Shown one piece after another: positions 1-8,178 of a stretch of 34,518 bases of DNA (the stretch's first letter is position 1; every line of letters starts with the position of its first letter). The notes below the pieces were generated by a model. That model did not search any database and was not told where the DNA came from. It worked only from the letters and a program-made list of their open reading frames with translations. This DNA is from JBBIOI01 sp037443425. Its GTDB lineage: Bacteria; Desulfobacterota; BSN033; UBA1163. The stretch is from assembly GCA_037443425.1 (NCBI GenBank), contig JBBIOI010000023.1, forward strand, positions 1 through 34,518. The letters are read 5' to 3'. A program made the position numbers and the translations under genes.

Positions 1-81
1 CCGAGGCTTATCGCAGCTTACCACGTCCTTCATCGCCTCCTGGCACCAAGGCATCCACCGTATGCCCTTAGTAGCTTGACC
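1..81 (-). rRNA. rrl: 23S ribosomal RNA, 5' end only
   Basis: Read on the minus strand this is the highly conserved start of bacterial 23S rRNA (GGTCAAGCTACTAAGGGCAT, then GGTGGATGCCTTGGCACCAG), which pairs with the 3' end of 23S and precedes 5.8S-like domain I. The gene runs off the left edge, so only about 80 of roughly 2,900 bases are present. It is the third part of the 16S-Ile-Ala-23S operon. The exact mature 5' end is placed by similarity to E. coli and could be off by a few bases. Confidence 0.95.
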
Positions 82-114
82 ATAAATCCCTACGGTGCCT
101 CCACCCATATTCAA

Positions 115-127
115 TTGCCAAAGAACA
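115..127 (-). promoter_or_regulatory. boxA antitermination site in the 16S-23S spacer
   Basis: The minus strand reads TGTTCTTTGGCAA about 35 bases before the 23S start. This matches the boxA element (TGYTCTTTNANAA type) that recruits the NusB/NusE antitermination complex in rRNA operons. A second boxA lies in the 16S leader at 2229-2241, which is the usual two-site arrangement. Confidence 0.7.
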
Positions 128-175
128 ATAGATTTAGTGTTCGAGAATCGTAAGTTCAGATCCAGCTCATCCTTC

Positions 176-250
176 TGGTGGAGATGAGCGGATTTGAACC
201 GCCGACCCCCTGCGTGCAAGGCAGGTGCTCTCCCACTGAGCTACATCCCC
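176..250 (-). tRNA. tRNA-Ala (anticodon TGC)
   Basis: The minus strand folds as a full cloverleaf of 75 bases: acceptor GGGGATG pairs with CATCTCC, the anticodon loop CTTGCAC carries TGC, the T arm contains GGTTCAAAT, and the 3' CCA is encoded in the DNA. It sits between tRNA-Ile and 23S, the classic spacer position. There is a G-T pair in the acceptor at 3-70, the well-known identity element of alanine tRNAs. Confidence 0.97.
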
Positions 251-325
251 ACTCAATAAAAGTTAGAAGTAAGAAACAGGAAGTAGTAGATTTTCACTCC
301 CTATCTCTTACTTTCTGTTTATCTT

Positions 326-402
<77 letters not shown>

Positions 403-452
403 TTATCTGCAATTACCTCATGGCCTATAGCCTTTAGCTTATGGGAGTTTCA

Positions 453-468
453 GAGCTATAGGCCCTTA
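453..468 (-). repeat. Duplicated 5' end of tRNA-Ile in the spacer
   Basis: The 16 bases here are identical to 390-405, which cover the first 13 bases of tRNA-Ile (GGGCCTATAGCTC on the minus strand) and three bases before it. The rest of the tRNA is not repeated, so this is a fragment and not a second tRNA gene. It sits between 16S and the intact tRNA-Ile. Confidence 0.75.
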
Positions 469-592
469 AAGAGGACATTCTATCCACTTTAACGAGCCTT
501 TCTCGAACCCGTATTCTATTAAAAAATTTAGGGTTACCGTACCGAGTATTGACCTAAGAATAGTAGAGGCAATCAATGATATGCTTCTACAA

Positions 593-2179
<1,587 letters not shown>

Positions 2180-2228
2180 AAAATTTTTTTAGAAAGGTTT
2201 GGAGGCCGGAGCAATAATCAATATTTAA

Positions 2229-2241
2229 TTTTCAAAGAGCA
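2229..2241 (-). promoter_or_regulatory. boxA antitermination site in the 16S leader
   Basis: The minus strand reads TGCTCTTTGAAAA, an almost perfect boxA, about 50 bases before the 16S 5' end and about 70 bases after the predicted transcription start. It would load NusB/S10 for processive rRNA transcription. Confidence 0.8.
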
Positions 2242-2315
2242 AAAAGGTTGGAAATTAATTTTTGAAGAAATCTAAAAGAGAAATATATTTATGATTTATA
2301 GATTTTCCAGATTTA

Positions 2316-2344
2316 AATATAATTAAATACATTTTTTTTGTCAA
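2316..2344 (-). promoter_or_regulatory. rRNA operon promoter
   Basis: On the minus strand TTGACA (2344-2339) and TATATT (2321-2316) are separated by 17 bases. This is a consensus -35 with a 5/6 -10 box, placing the start near 2309 and giving a leader of about 130 bases that contains boxA. The bases just upstream are AT-rich. It is the strongest promoter-like sequence between the 16S gene and the endonuclease V gene. Confidence 0.75.
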
Positions 2345-2403
2345 GAGGTATCAAAATCAAAAGATCAAGTGACCTGAAAAAGTTTTTGAAAGATTTTTTG
2401 TAA

Positions 2404-2515
2404 CTCATTGCGAGCCCAAAGGGCGTAGTAATCTCAATTATTTCTTATTTTGTTTGGAATGACTCATTGGAAAAAATTGCTTCGGCTTCGCCTTGCAATA
2501 ACAATCTCGAATCGT
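2404..2515. repeat. Degenerate repeat element with terminal inverted repeats, copy 1
   Basis: The element opens with CATTGCGAGCCCAAAGGGCG and closes with TTCGGCTTCGCCTTGCAATA. The two ends are rough inverted copies of each other (CATTGCGAG...AGTAATC against TTATTGCAAG...AGCAAT), about 110 bases apart overall. This resembles the small MITE/REP-like elements (ATTGCGAG...GAAGCAATCTC) I know from other environmental genomes. No coding capacity. A second, more decayed copy is at 3294-3388 on the other side of the endonuclease V gene. The rest of the stretch 2180-2616 holds the rRNA leader and promoter. Confidence 0.6.
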
Positions 2516-2616
2516 CCAATTTATAAAAACTATAGACTTTTTCAAACTCCTTCAGATGTAGGCTTATAATCTTAAATTGCCCACAATCCTCGAAAAAAAT
2601 CAATTATTTATGATTC

Positions 2617-3273
2617 TTAATTCATTTTCGAAAGCTGATGGGCTTTTCTAAGTGGTTCGGGTATCCTGAATCCTAAACAACTATTTAGCACTATTTTTAT
2701 ACTTAATTCCAAATTAATCTTATGACCTGGTGATACAAAGATAGGTTTTGTATTATCCTTTGTCCTCAAAACTGCACCTACCTCTATTCCCCCCATTAAT
2801 ATCTTTTCATAATCTCCACGAAAAGGACCAGGATCTTTAAAATCCTTTAAAAGTGGACTTTTTGCACAGCCAATGGTTGGAATATCAAACCAGAGACCTA
2901 AATGAGAAGCGAGTCCAACGCCTCTTGGGTGGGCAATTCCTTGACCATCAAATAGTATCAAGTCGGGCTGAATCTTTAATTTATCAAAAGCCTTTATGAG
3001 AATTGGGCCTTCACGAAAGCTTAATAATCCCGGTATATATGGGAATGAGACCTTACCTTTTACTGATATATATTCAATAAGATCTATATCGGGATATGAA
3101 AATATGGTAATTACTCCTATAAGAACTCCCTCATCATGAAGATAAGAAACGTCTGCACCTCCAATTGTTCTAATCTTTTTAAAGGTTCTTTTGAGGATTA
3201 TTCTCTTCCTCAAAATATTTTGAATTCTAATGGCCTCTGAGATACTTACCTTCCAGGGATGTAAAGGATTCAT
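2617..3273 (-). CDS. nfi: Endonuclease V (deoxyinosine 3' endonuclease)
   Basis: Cuts DNA one nucleotide 3' of deoxyinosine and other deaminated bases, starting alternative excision repair. The 218-residue protein has the usual family length and all hallmark motifs: GGADVSY with the metal-binding Asp41, the wedge region PYIPGLLSFREGP with Glu88, DGQGIAHPR with Asp109, and the C-terminal SPGHKI segment. The DGQG variant of the more common DGHG occurs in many homologues. The gene is read on the minus strand downstream of hpt but separated from it by 126 bases containing a repeat, so cotranscription is uncertain. I see no strong Shine-Dalgarno before the ATG. Confidence 0.93.
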   Translation of the reverse strand: MNPLHPWKVSISEAIRIQNILRKRIILKRTFKKIRTIGGADVSYLHDEGVLIGVITIFSYPDIDLIEYISVKGKVSFPYIPGLLSFREGPILIKAFDKLKIQPDLILFDGQGIAHPRGVGLASHLGLWFDIPTIGCAKSPLLKDFKDPGPFRGDYEKILMGGIEVGAVLRTKDNTKPIFVSPGHKINLELSIKIVLNSCLGFRIPEPLRKAHQLSKMN

Positions 3274-3293
3274 AAGATAATAGCTTTAGAAAA

Positions 3294-3388
3294 TTATTGC
3301 GAACCCACGATGGGTGCCTTCATGATAAAGACTTACAATCCCATACAGAATCAGGATTTCTTAGGATCTGCATTGCAATAACAATCGA
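3294..3388. repeat. Degenerate repeat element, copy 2
   Basis: Starts with ATTGCGAACCCACGATGGGT and ends with GCATTGCAATAACAATCGAG. Its left end matches the left end of copy 1 (ATTGCGARCCCA), and its right end TTGCAATAACAATC is identical to the right end of copy 1 at 2493-2506. The middle has diverged. It fills most of the gap between endonuclease V and hpt, so the two copies bracket the endonuclease V gene in the same orientation. Confidence 0.55.
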
Positions 3389-3399
3389 GAATTGATCAG

Positions 3400-3918
3400 T
3401 TAGTGATTAATATAATATATATCAGGAAGATTTCTAAATGATTCATTAAAATCTATCCCATAGCCAACAACGAAGACATTCTCAATTTCTCTACCAATAT
3501 AATCTGCCTCTATCTCAACTTCTCTTCGTGCTTTCTTATCTAAAAGTGCACATATCTTTACGGATTTTGGATTGGAAAGTTCAAGACGTTCTTTTAAGAA
3601 TAAAAGTGTTCTACCACTATCTACGATATCTTCTATAATAAGTACATCCTTTCCCTCTATAGGTATTTCAATGTCTTTCGTAATCTCAACTAGGCCAGAG
3701 CTCTTAGTTTGAGATCCATAACTTGCTAAACGAACAAAATCAATTTTTACAGGAATTTTAAGTTGGCGGACCAAATCCGAAAGAAACATAAAAGCACCTT
3801 TAAGTATACAAACAAGGATTAAATCTTTTCCTTCATAGTCCTTTGAGATTTGTTCCGCCAACTTTTTAACAATCTCTTTTATCTCTTCTCGAGATATTAA
3901 TATATTTAATTTTTCCAT
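3400..3918 (-). CDS. hpt: Hypoxanthine phosphoribosyltransferase
   Basis: Converts hypoxanthine (and usually guanine) plus PRPP to IMP or GMP in purine salvage. The 172-residue length is typical. Visible motifs are the LKGAF segment (residues 39-43), the flexible-loop RLASYG (63-68), the PRPP-binding loop VLIIEDIVDSGRT (92-104) with the acidic pair Glu96-Asp97, and a C-terminal FVVGYGID. It lies only 6 bases after the UPF0173 gene, suggesting a joint transcript from the promoter at 4940-4968. Specificity for guanine versus hypoxanthine cannot be read from the sequence. Confidence 0.93.
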   Translation of the reverse strand: MEKLNILISREEIKEIVKKLAEQISKDYEGKDLILVCILKGAFMFLSDLVRQLKIPVKIDFVRLASYGSQTKSSGLVEITKDIEIPIEGKDVLIIEDIVDSGRTLLFLKERLELSNPKSVKICALLDKKARREVEIEADYIGREIENVFVVGYGIDFNESFRNLPDIYYINH

Positions 3919-3924
3919 AAAGAT

Positions 3925-4581
3925 TTATAATGCATGGTCAAGAACTACAATCTCCATCTTTTGAGGAAGATCTGCCTTAGTAAATGAAACTTCACTTGTA
4001 CCTGCTTTCTTATAGTTTGTTTTGTCTTTCAAGAAATCATCAACTGGCGCGATCGGAAATCCACATTTTGAGGTCTTAAAATGCATAGGGATTAGAACCT
4101 TAGGTTTAATCTGTTCGGCTACACGAGTTGCTTCTTTTGCATCTATTGTATAGAAGCCACCCACAGGTATCATTAGAATGTCAATTGAACCGATTTCTTT
4201 AATCTCTTTTTCATTTAATACATGACCGAGGTCTCCAAGGTGGCAGATTTTCATATCATCAACAGTCAGTACAAAAATTGTATTTTCTCCTCTTTCACTA
4301 CCTTTAGAAGTATCATGGAAAGTTGATATCCCCATTATGGAAATACCTTTTATGTTTTTTGTCCCGCTTCCTTTTATGACTTGTGGAGACCCTGGTAAAC
4401 TTTTTGTATCATTATGGTCTGCATGATCATGGCTTGTAAGAACTATATCTGCCTCATCTTTAATCTTACCATAAGAGAGCTGACCTCCGTATGCCCCTGA
4501 TTCATATGGATCAATTATTATTTTTATCCCCTTCTCAGAGGTTATTAGAAAAGCTGCATGTCCATACCACTTTACTTTCAT
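3925..4581 (-). CDS. UPF0173 family metallo-beta-lactamase-fold hydrolase
   Basis: A stand-alone metallo-beta-lactamase fold protein of 218 residues, a normal length for the YtkL/UPF0173 family. The metal motif HDHADH (His51, His53, Asp55, His56) follows TS, and further ligand candidates are THFHDT-like TFHD near residue 88, CHLGDLGH near 137 and PMHFKT near 166. The family is a predicted zinc-dependent hydrolase with poorly defined substrates; I do not infer one. A good Shine-Dalgarno (AAGGAGGGAGCT) precedes the ATG. It is flanked by the UPF0045 gene upstream (19-base gap) and hpt downstream. Confidence 0.88.
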   Translation of the reverse strand: MKVKWYGHAAFLITSEKGIKIIIDPYESGAYGGQLSYGKIKDEADIVLTSHDHADHNDTKSLPGSPQVIKGSGTKNIKGISIMGISTFHDTSKGSERGENTIFVLTVDDMKICHLGDLGHVLNEKEIKEIGSIDILMIPVGGFYTIDAKEATRVAEQIKPKVLIPMHFKTSKCGFPIAPVDDFLKDKTNYKKAGTSEVSFTKADLPQKMEIVVLDHAL

Positions 4582-4600
4582 AGCTCCCTCCTTATTAAAT

Positions 4601-4909
4601 TTATTTTTTTGATTTTAACTTTCCTTCAACAGCCTTCTTCTTTCCCTGTATGGTCCCTTTTTTATCCCTTCTATCATCAATTTTTATGGTCGTTAATACA
4701 CGTTGGGCCCCCTGTTTAAATGGAACTTCATGCATTTCCATTGCAATTTTGATGAGATCCTTTAGGTTTCCCTCAATGTTGGTCCCCATGGAGGTAAGCT
4801 CGTAGCGGAGTCCTTTATTTTTTAAGACCTTTATACAATCTGCAACGTAGCTACTGAGACTAGTGCTTTGTGTCCCTATAGGGACAATACTTAATTCTAA
4901 TATCGCCAT
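4601..4909 (-). CDS. MTH1187/UPF0045 family protein (probable thiamine-binding)
   Basis: A ferredoxin-like-fold protein of 102 residues. The N-terminus MAILELSIVPIGTQSTSLS and the segment YELTSMGTNIEG are the hallmarks of the MTH1187/YkoF-like family, members of which bind thiamine or related pyrimidines. The start at 4909 is chosen over an upstream in-frame ATG at 4939 because AGGAGG lies at 4915-4920, five bases before it, and the family normally begins at this MAILE-like position. The C-terminus ends in a lysine-rich tail. It heads a unit with the UPF0173 hydrolase and hpt. Confidence 0.85.
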   Translation of the reverse strand: MAILELSIVPIGTQSTSLSSYVADCIKVLKNKGLRYELTSMGTNIEGNLKDLIKIAMEMHEVPFKQGAQRVLTTIKIDDRRDKKGTIQGKKKAVEGKLKSKK

Positions 4910-4939
4910 AGAAACCTCCTTTAATATGATTTTTAACAA

Positions 4940-4968
4940 AATTTATCATCAATTTTGAATATTGTCAA
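4940..4968 (-). promoter_or_regulatory. Promoter for the UPF0045-UPF0173-hpt genes
   Basis: On the minus strand TTGACA (4968-4963) is followed after 17 bases by TAAATT (4945-4940). The start would be near 4933, leaving a 24-base leader with AGGAGG before the ATG at 4909. Confidence 0.6.
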
Positions 4969-5064
4969 TTTTGAGAGAGACCGGGAGACCGGGTAGGAAA
5001 TAGATGTAGAATGCCATAGGAGGTTATAATAAAATTGAAAATGATTGCCCTATAAATTTTATTA

Positions 5065-5094
5065 TTGTTTTATTATATTTTTTTATTGTAAAAT
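5065..5094 (+). promoter_or_regulatory. Possible promoter for the 5125-10893 gene unit
   Basis: TTGTTT at 5065-5070 and TAAAAT at 5089-5094 with an 18-base spacer, in a very AT-rich stretch. The predicted start near 5101 leaves about 24 bases before the ATG, with AAAGGAGG in between. Many chance matches are possible in such AT-rich sequence. Confidence 0.35.
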
Positions 5095-5124
5095 TTATTA
5101 AAGTTAATTTTTAAAGGAGGAAGG

Positions 5125-5469
5125 ATGATCCGGGCAAGGTTATGGTTTAGGTGTGCAGCAATGCATGACCCTGTATCACCGATAATTGTTCAACCTGCTA
5201 TCATAGGCTGGGAAGGAAAGGAAAGAAAGGTGGCACTTCAGATTGAAAGACCTTTTGATGGAGAAGAGCTCGTAAAGAGGATGAAGGGATGGATTACGGT
5301 CGATCCATTAAAAGTTATTGATAGTGTAAGAGGATTTGGAAGGTTAAAAGTTTTGGATGATCGTTTTCTTGTTGTTGAATTTGAGAAGGTAGAAGAATTT
5401 GAGAATCTCCAGAAATTGATTAAAGAACGGTTTGGTGAAGAAGTAGATCTGGAATTGATAAAAAAATAA
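5125..5469 (+). CDS. Small conserved-looking protein of unknown function
   Basis: A 114-residue protein that I do not recognise. It begins MIRARLWFRCAAMHDPVSP and has no signal peptide or membrane segment. The middle and end look like an alternating beta-alpha domain (VDPLKVIDSVRGFGRLKVLDDRFLVVEF, then a charged helix FENLQKLIKERFGEEVD when read in pieces). A strong Shine-Dalgarno (AAAGGAGG, 5115-5122 region) supports the ATG. It leads the seven-gene plus-strand unit, 19 bases before the aminotransferase gene, so a link to that enzyme is possible but unproven. Coding use and composition match the neighbours. Confidence 0.75.
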   Translation: MIRARLWFRCAAMHDPVSPIIVQPAIIGWEGKERKVALQIERPFDGEELVKRMKGWITVDPLKVIDSVRGFGRLKVLDDRFLVVEFEKVEEFENLQKLIKERFGEEVDLELIKK

Positions 5470-5488
5470 GATTTAATATGGTGAATTT

Positions 5489-6769
5489 ATGGATATTATA
5501 GAGAAATATAATAAATACATAATCACAAATGTGGTTGACAAGATTCAACCTGTTATTATTGATAAGGCCAAGGGGACATATATATTTGACGATAAGGGAA
5601 GAAGGTATATCGATTGCTATTCAGGAATAAGCGTAGTAAATTCCGGTCATTGTAATGAAGCGGTAATCGAGGCGGCAAAGAAACAGATGGAAAGGTTGAT
5701 TCATTGTTGTTCTTATATTTATTATTCAGAACCAACTGCAGAATTAGCTGAAAAGTTGGCCGAAATCACTCCAGGGAGGTTAAAGAAAAGCTTTTTCGGA
5801 AATAGTGGTACAGAGGCTATTGAAGGTGCACTCAGATTAGCAAAACGCTTCTCAGGAAAAAATGAATTTATTTCTCTCCAGGGATCTTTTCATGGTCGGA
5901 CATATGCTGCTTTAAGTGTAAGCGGTATAAGTTCAAGAAAGATAGGTGGTGGTCCATATATGTCAGGCTGCACCTTTTTACCCGCCCCTTATTGTTACAG
6001 ATGTTTTTATGAATTAGAATATCCAGAATGTAATTTGAGATGTGCAAGGGCATTGGAAGAGGTTATAAAATTTAATACATATGATAACATTGCTGGTTTT
6101 ATTGCAGAACCAATACTTGGGGAGGGTGGTATTATTGTTCCACCTGATAATTATTTTGTTGAAATCAAAAAAATATTAGATAAAAACAGAATACTTCTTA
6201 TCATCGATGAAGTCCAGACTGGTTTTTGTAGAACAGGCAAGATGTTTGCAATTGAGTACTATGGAGTAGAACCCGATATAATGGTTATGGCTAAAGGTAT
6301 TGCAGATGGGTTTCCATTGAGTGCCTTCATTACAAGAGATGAGATTGCAAACTCATTTAAGCCAGGAGATCATCTATCCACATTTGGTGGGAATCCAGTT
6401 TCTTGCGCCGCTGCAGTTGCAAACATAAAATTCATTGATAGGGAAGATTTTATAAAAGATGTCCAGAGAAAAGGTGATTATTTGATAGCAAAGCTTCGGG
6501 TTTTAAAAGATGATTATGAAATTATAGGAGATGTAAGAGGGAAGGGTTTGATGATTGGAATGGAGCTGGTGCGGGATAGAATTTCGAAAGTGCCTGCTAT
6601 GGAAGAGGCCAAACAAATTCAAGAAATCTGTCTTGATAATGGATTACTTATTGGTATCGGAGGGATTTATAAAAATATTATAAGGATTCAGCCACCACTG
6701 GTAATTCTTCAGGATGAGATTGAAGAGGTTTTAAGGATTATAGGTCTTGCTTTGAACAGGATTTCATAA
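5489..6769 (+). CDS. Class III pyridoxal-phosphate aminotransferase
   Basis: A fold-type I, class III aminotransferase of 426 residues, the usual size. Motifs: GNSGTEA (104-110) binding the PLP phosphate, SFHGRT (133-138) with the ring-stacking region, LIIDEVQTGFCRTGK (237-251) with Asp240, and MAKGIADGFPLSA (267-279) with the Schiff-base Lys269. Relatives include 4-aminobutyrate, acetylornithine and alanine-glyoxylate aminotransferases; nothing here fixes the substrate, so I give no symbol. Unusual is a Cys-rich insertion at 161-185 (Cys169, 172, 181, 185 in a C-x2-C-x8-C-x3-C pattern), which I believe marks one subgroup of the family. It is 20 bases upstream of the GalT-like gene. Confidence 0.88.
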   Translation: MDIIEKYNKYIITNVVDKIQPVIIDKAKGTYIFDDKGRRYIDCYSGISVVNSGHCNEAVIEAAKKQMERLIHCCSYIYYSEPTAELAEKLAEITPGRLKKSFFGNSGTEAIEGALRLAKRFSGKNEFISLQGSFHGRTYAALSVSGISSRKIGGGPYMSGCTFLPAPYCYRCFYELEYPECNLRCARALEEVIKFNTYDNIAGFIAEPILGEGGIIVPPDNYFVEIKKILDKNRILLIIDEVQTGFCRTGKMFAIEYYGVEPDIMVMAKGIADGFPLSAFITRDEIANSFKPGDHLSTFGGNPVSCAAAVANIKFIDREDFIKDVQRKGDYLIAKLRVLKDDYEIIGDVRGKGLMIGMELVRDRISKVPAMEEAKQIQEICLDNGLLIGIGGIYKNIIRIQPPLVILQDEIEEVLRIIGLALNRIS

Positions 6770-6789
6770 GTTGAAGGTGATTTAAAAGA

Positions 6790-7791
6790 ATGGCTGAACT
6801 TAGAAGAGAGCCAATTGCAAGAAGATGGGTAGTAATCACTACTGATAATCCAAAAGGTCCTTCTGACTACCTTTCTTTTAAGCCTCCCTATCAATTAGTA
6901 TCAAATGTTGGTGAGTGTCCTTTTTGCCCTGGCCATGAAAACATGACTCCTAAGGAAACTTTTTCACTTAAAGATGATAAGGGGAATTGGTATGTCCGAG
7001 TTGTTCCAAATAAATATCCCTTCTTTCACATAGAGGGTGATTTTGATAAAAGGGCAGAAGGTATGTATGATATAATGGAAGCCATTGGTGCCCACGAAAT
7101 TGTAATAGAATCTCCTGATCACCAACAGAGCCTTTCAACTATGGAACCTAAACAGATAGAAGGGGTTATTACTGCTTATAAGGAAAGGATTATCGATTTA
7201 GAAAAGGATCTTCGATTCCAACAGTTTTTGATACTGAAAAATTACCCAGGGATTTTTAATCAACATCCGCATTCACACATTATAGCGATGCCTGTAATAC
7301 CGAGAAGGATTGATGAAGAAATATGGGGGACTTTAGATTATTTTAAACGTAAAGAGAGATGTATATTCTGTGACATTATAAAAGAGGAGAAATTGGCGAA
7401 AAAGAGGGTAATCTTTGAAACCATACATTTTCTTGTATTTTCTCCGTTTGCCTCTCGATATCCTTTCGAGGTTTGGATCATTCCAAAATCTCATAGCCCA
7501 GATTTTCACCATATTGATGAAGAGAAAATAAAAGATCTTTCAATGGCTATTAAATGGCTCTTCCAATGTTTTTCAAGACTTCTTTCTGACCCACCATATA
7601 GTATTGCCTTACATAGTTCACCTGTTCAGAGTAGATTTCATGTAAATGAATATCACTGGCATATAGAGACGAGACTGAGAATTGGCATGAGGGAAGGGTT
7701 TGAATGGGGCACAGGTTTTTTTGTTAATCCTACACCCCCTGAAGAGGCAGCCTCTTATTTACGCGAAATTGGTCGAGAGATCATAGGATGA
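6790..7791 (+). CDS. galT: GalT-like hexose-1-phosphate nucleotidyltransferase
   Basis: A HIT-superfamily nucleotidyltransferase of 333 residues, resembling galactose-1-phosphate uridylyltransferase, which moves UMP between UDP-glucose and galactose 1-phosphate via a uridylyl-histidine. Two HIT halves are visible. Zinc-ligand pairs are CPFC (43-46) and CIFC (191-194). The active-site segment reads HPHSH (159-163), with His161 as expected nucleophile; canonical GalT has HPHxQ, so the glutamine is replaced by histidine. The second half carries the family signature NEYHWHIE (286-292). The substitution and the absence of galK or galE nearby leave open a different sugar phosphate or an ADP-forming phosphorylase. 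It is in a unit with a GT9 glycosyltransferase, which fits nucleotide-sugar supply. Confidence 0.82.
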   Translation: MAELRREPIARRWVVITTDNPKGPSDYLSFKPPYQLVSNVGECPFCPGHENMTPKETFSLKDDKGNWYVRVVPNKYPFFHIEGDFDKRAEGMYDIMEAIGAHEIVIESPDHQQSLSTMEPKQIEGVITAYKERIIDLEKDLRFQQFLILKNYPGIFNQHPHSHIIAMPVIPRRIDEEIWGTLDYFKRKERCIFCDIIKEEKLAKKRVIFETIHFLVFSPFASRYPFEVWIIPKSHSPDFHHIDEEKIKDLSMAIKWLFQCFSRLLSDPPYSIALHSSPVQSRFHVNEYHWHIETRLRIGMREGFEWGTGFFVNPTPPEEAASYLREIGREIIG

Positions 7792-7836
7792 ATTTTTGTT
7801 TAGTTAATAAAAATAGTTTTTAATATTCTTCAACTT

Positions 7837-8178
7837 ATGCTTAGAGAAGATTTTTTTATTCAATCAGAAATTAGAAGGGTTTTAATCCGATCCAACATAA
7901 ATTATTCAAAGATCAATTTTGGGACGGTTAAAGGTGTAGTATATTTTGGAGGAATTTTCCAAGTTTCATATCCTAAAGTGGATATGGATAAAAAGGAGAT
8001 TGAGAATTTTACAGAAAAGACACTGTATTCATTTGAGAAGAAGATTCGTAGTATACCAGGGGTTTCTGATGTAATCTTCCAATTCATAAATTGGAAAAAA
8101 GAAAGGGGGCAGTGGGTCCCGGTAAAAACTGAGAAGAGAAAAGAAGAAAATGGAGAGAAAAAGGATTCCATATATTGA
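7837..8178 (+). CDS. Small BON-like domain protein
   Basis: A 113-residue protein with no signal peptide. Residues about 10-90 fit the pattern of a BON (OsmY/nodulation) domain: an initial helix with IRRVLIRSNIN, a strand pair around GTVKGVVYFGGIF, a long helix (KKEIENFTEKTLYSFEKKI) and the closing IPGVSDVIFQF that corresponds to the usual V-xx-GV-xx-V ending. The C-terminus is highly charged and basic. The final 29 bases overlap the start of the TPR gene in another frame, a sign of translational coupling. Family assignment is by pattern only. Confidence 0.6.
   Translation: MLREDFFIQSEIRRVLIRSNINYSKINFGTVKGVVYFGGIFQVSYPKVDMDKKEIENFTEKTLYSFEKKIRSIPGVSDVIFQFINWKKERGQWVPVKTEKRKEENGEKKDSIY

Noticed and set aside
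4975..4994. Tandem repeat GAGACCGGG/AGACCGGG in the spacer
   Set aside because: Only two short units; no sign of a regulatory array or CRISPR-like spacing.
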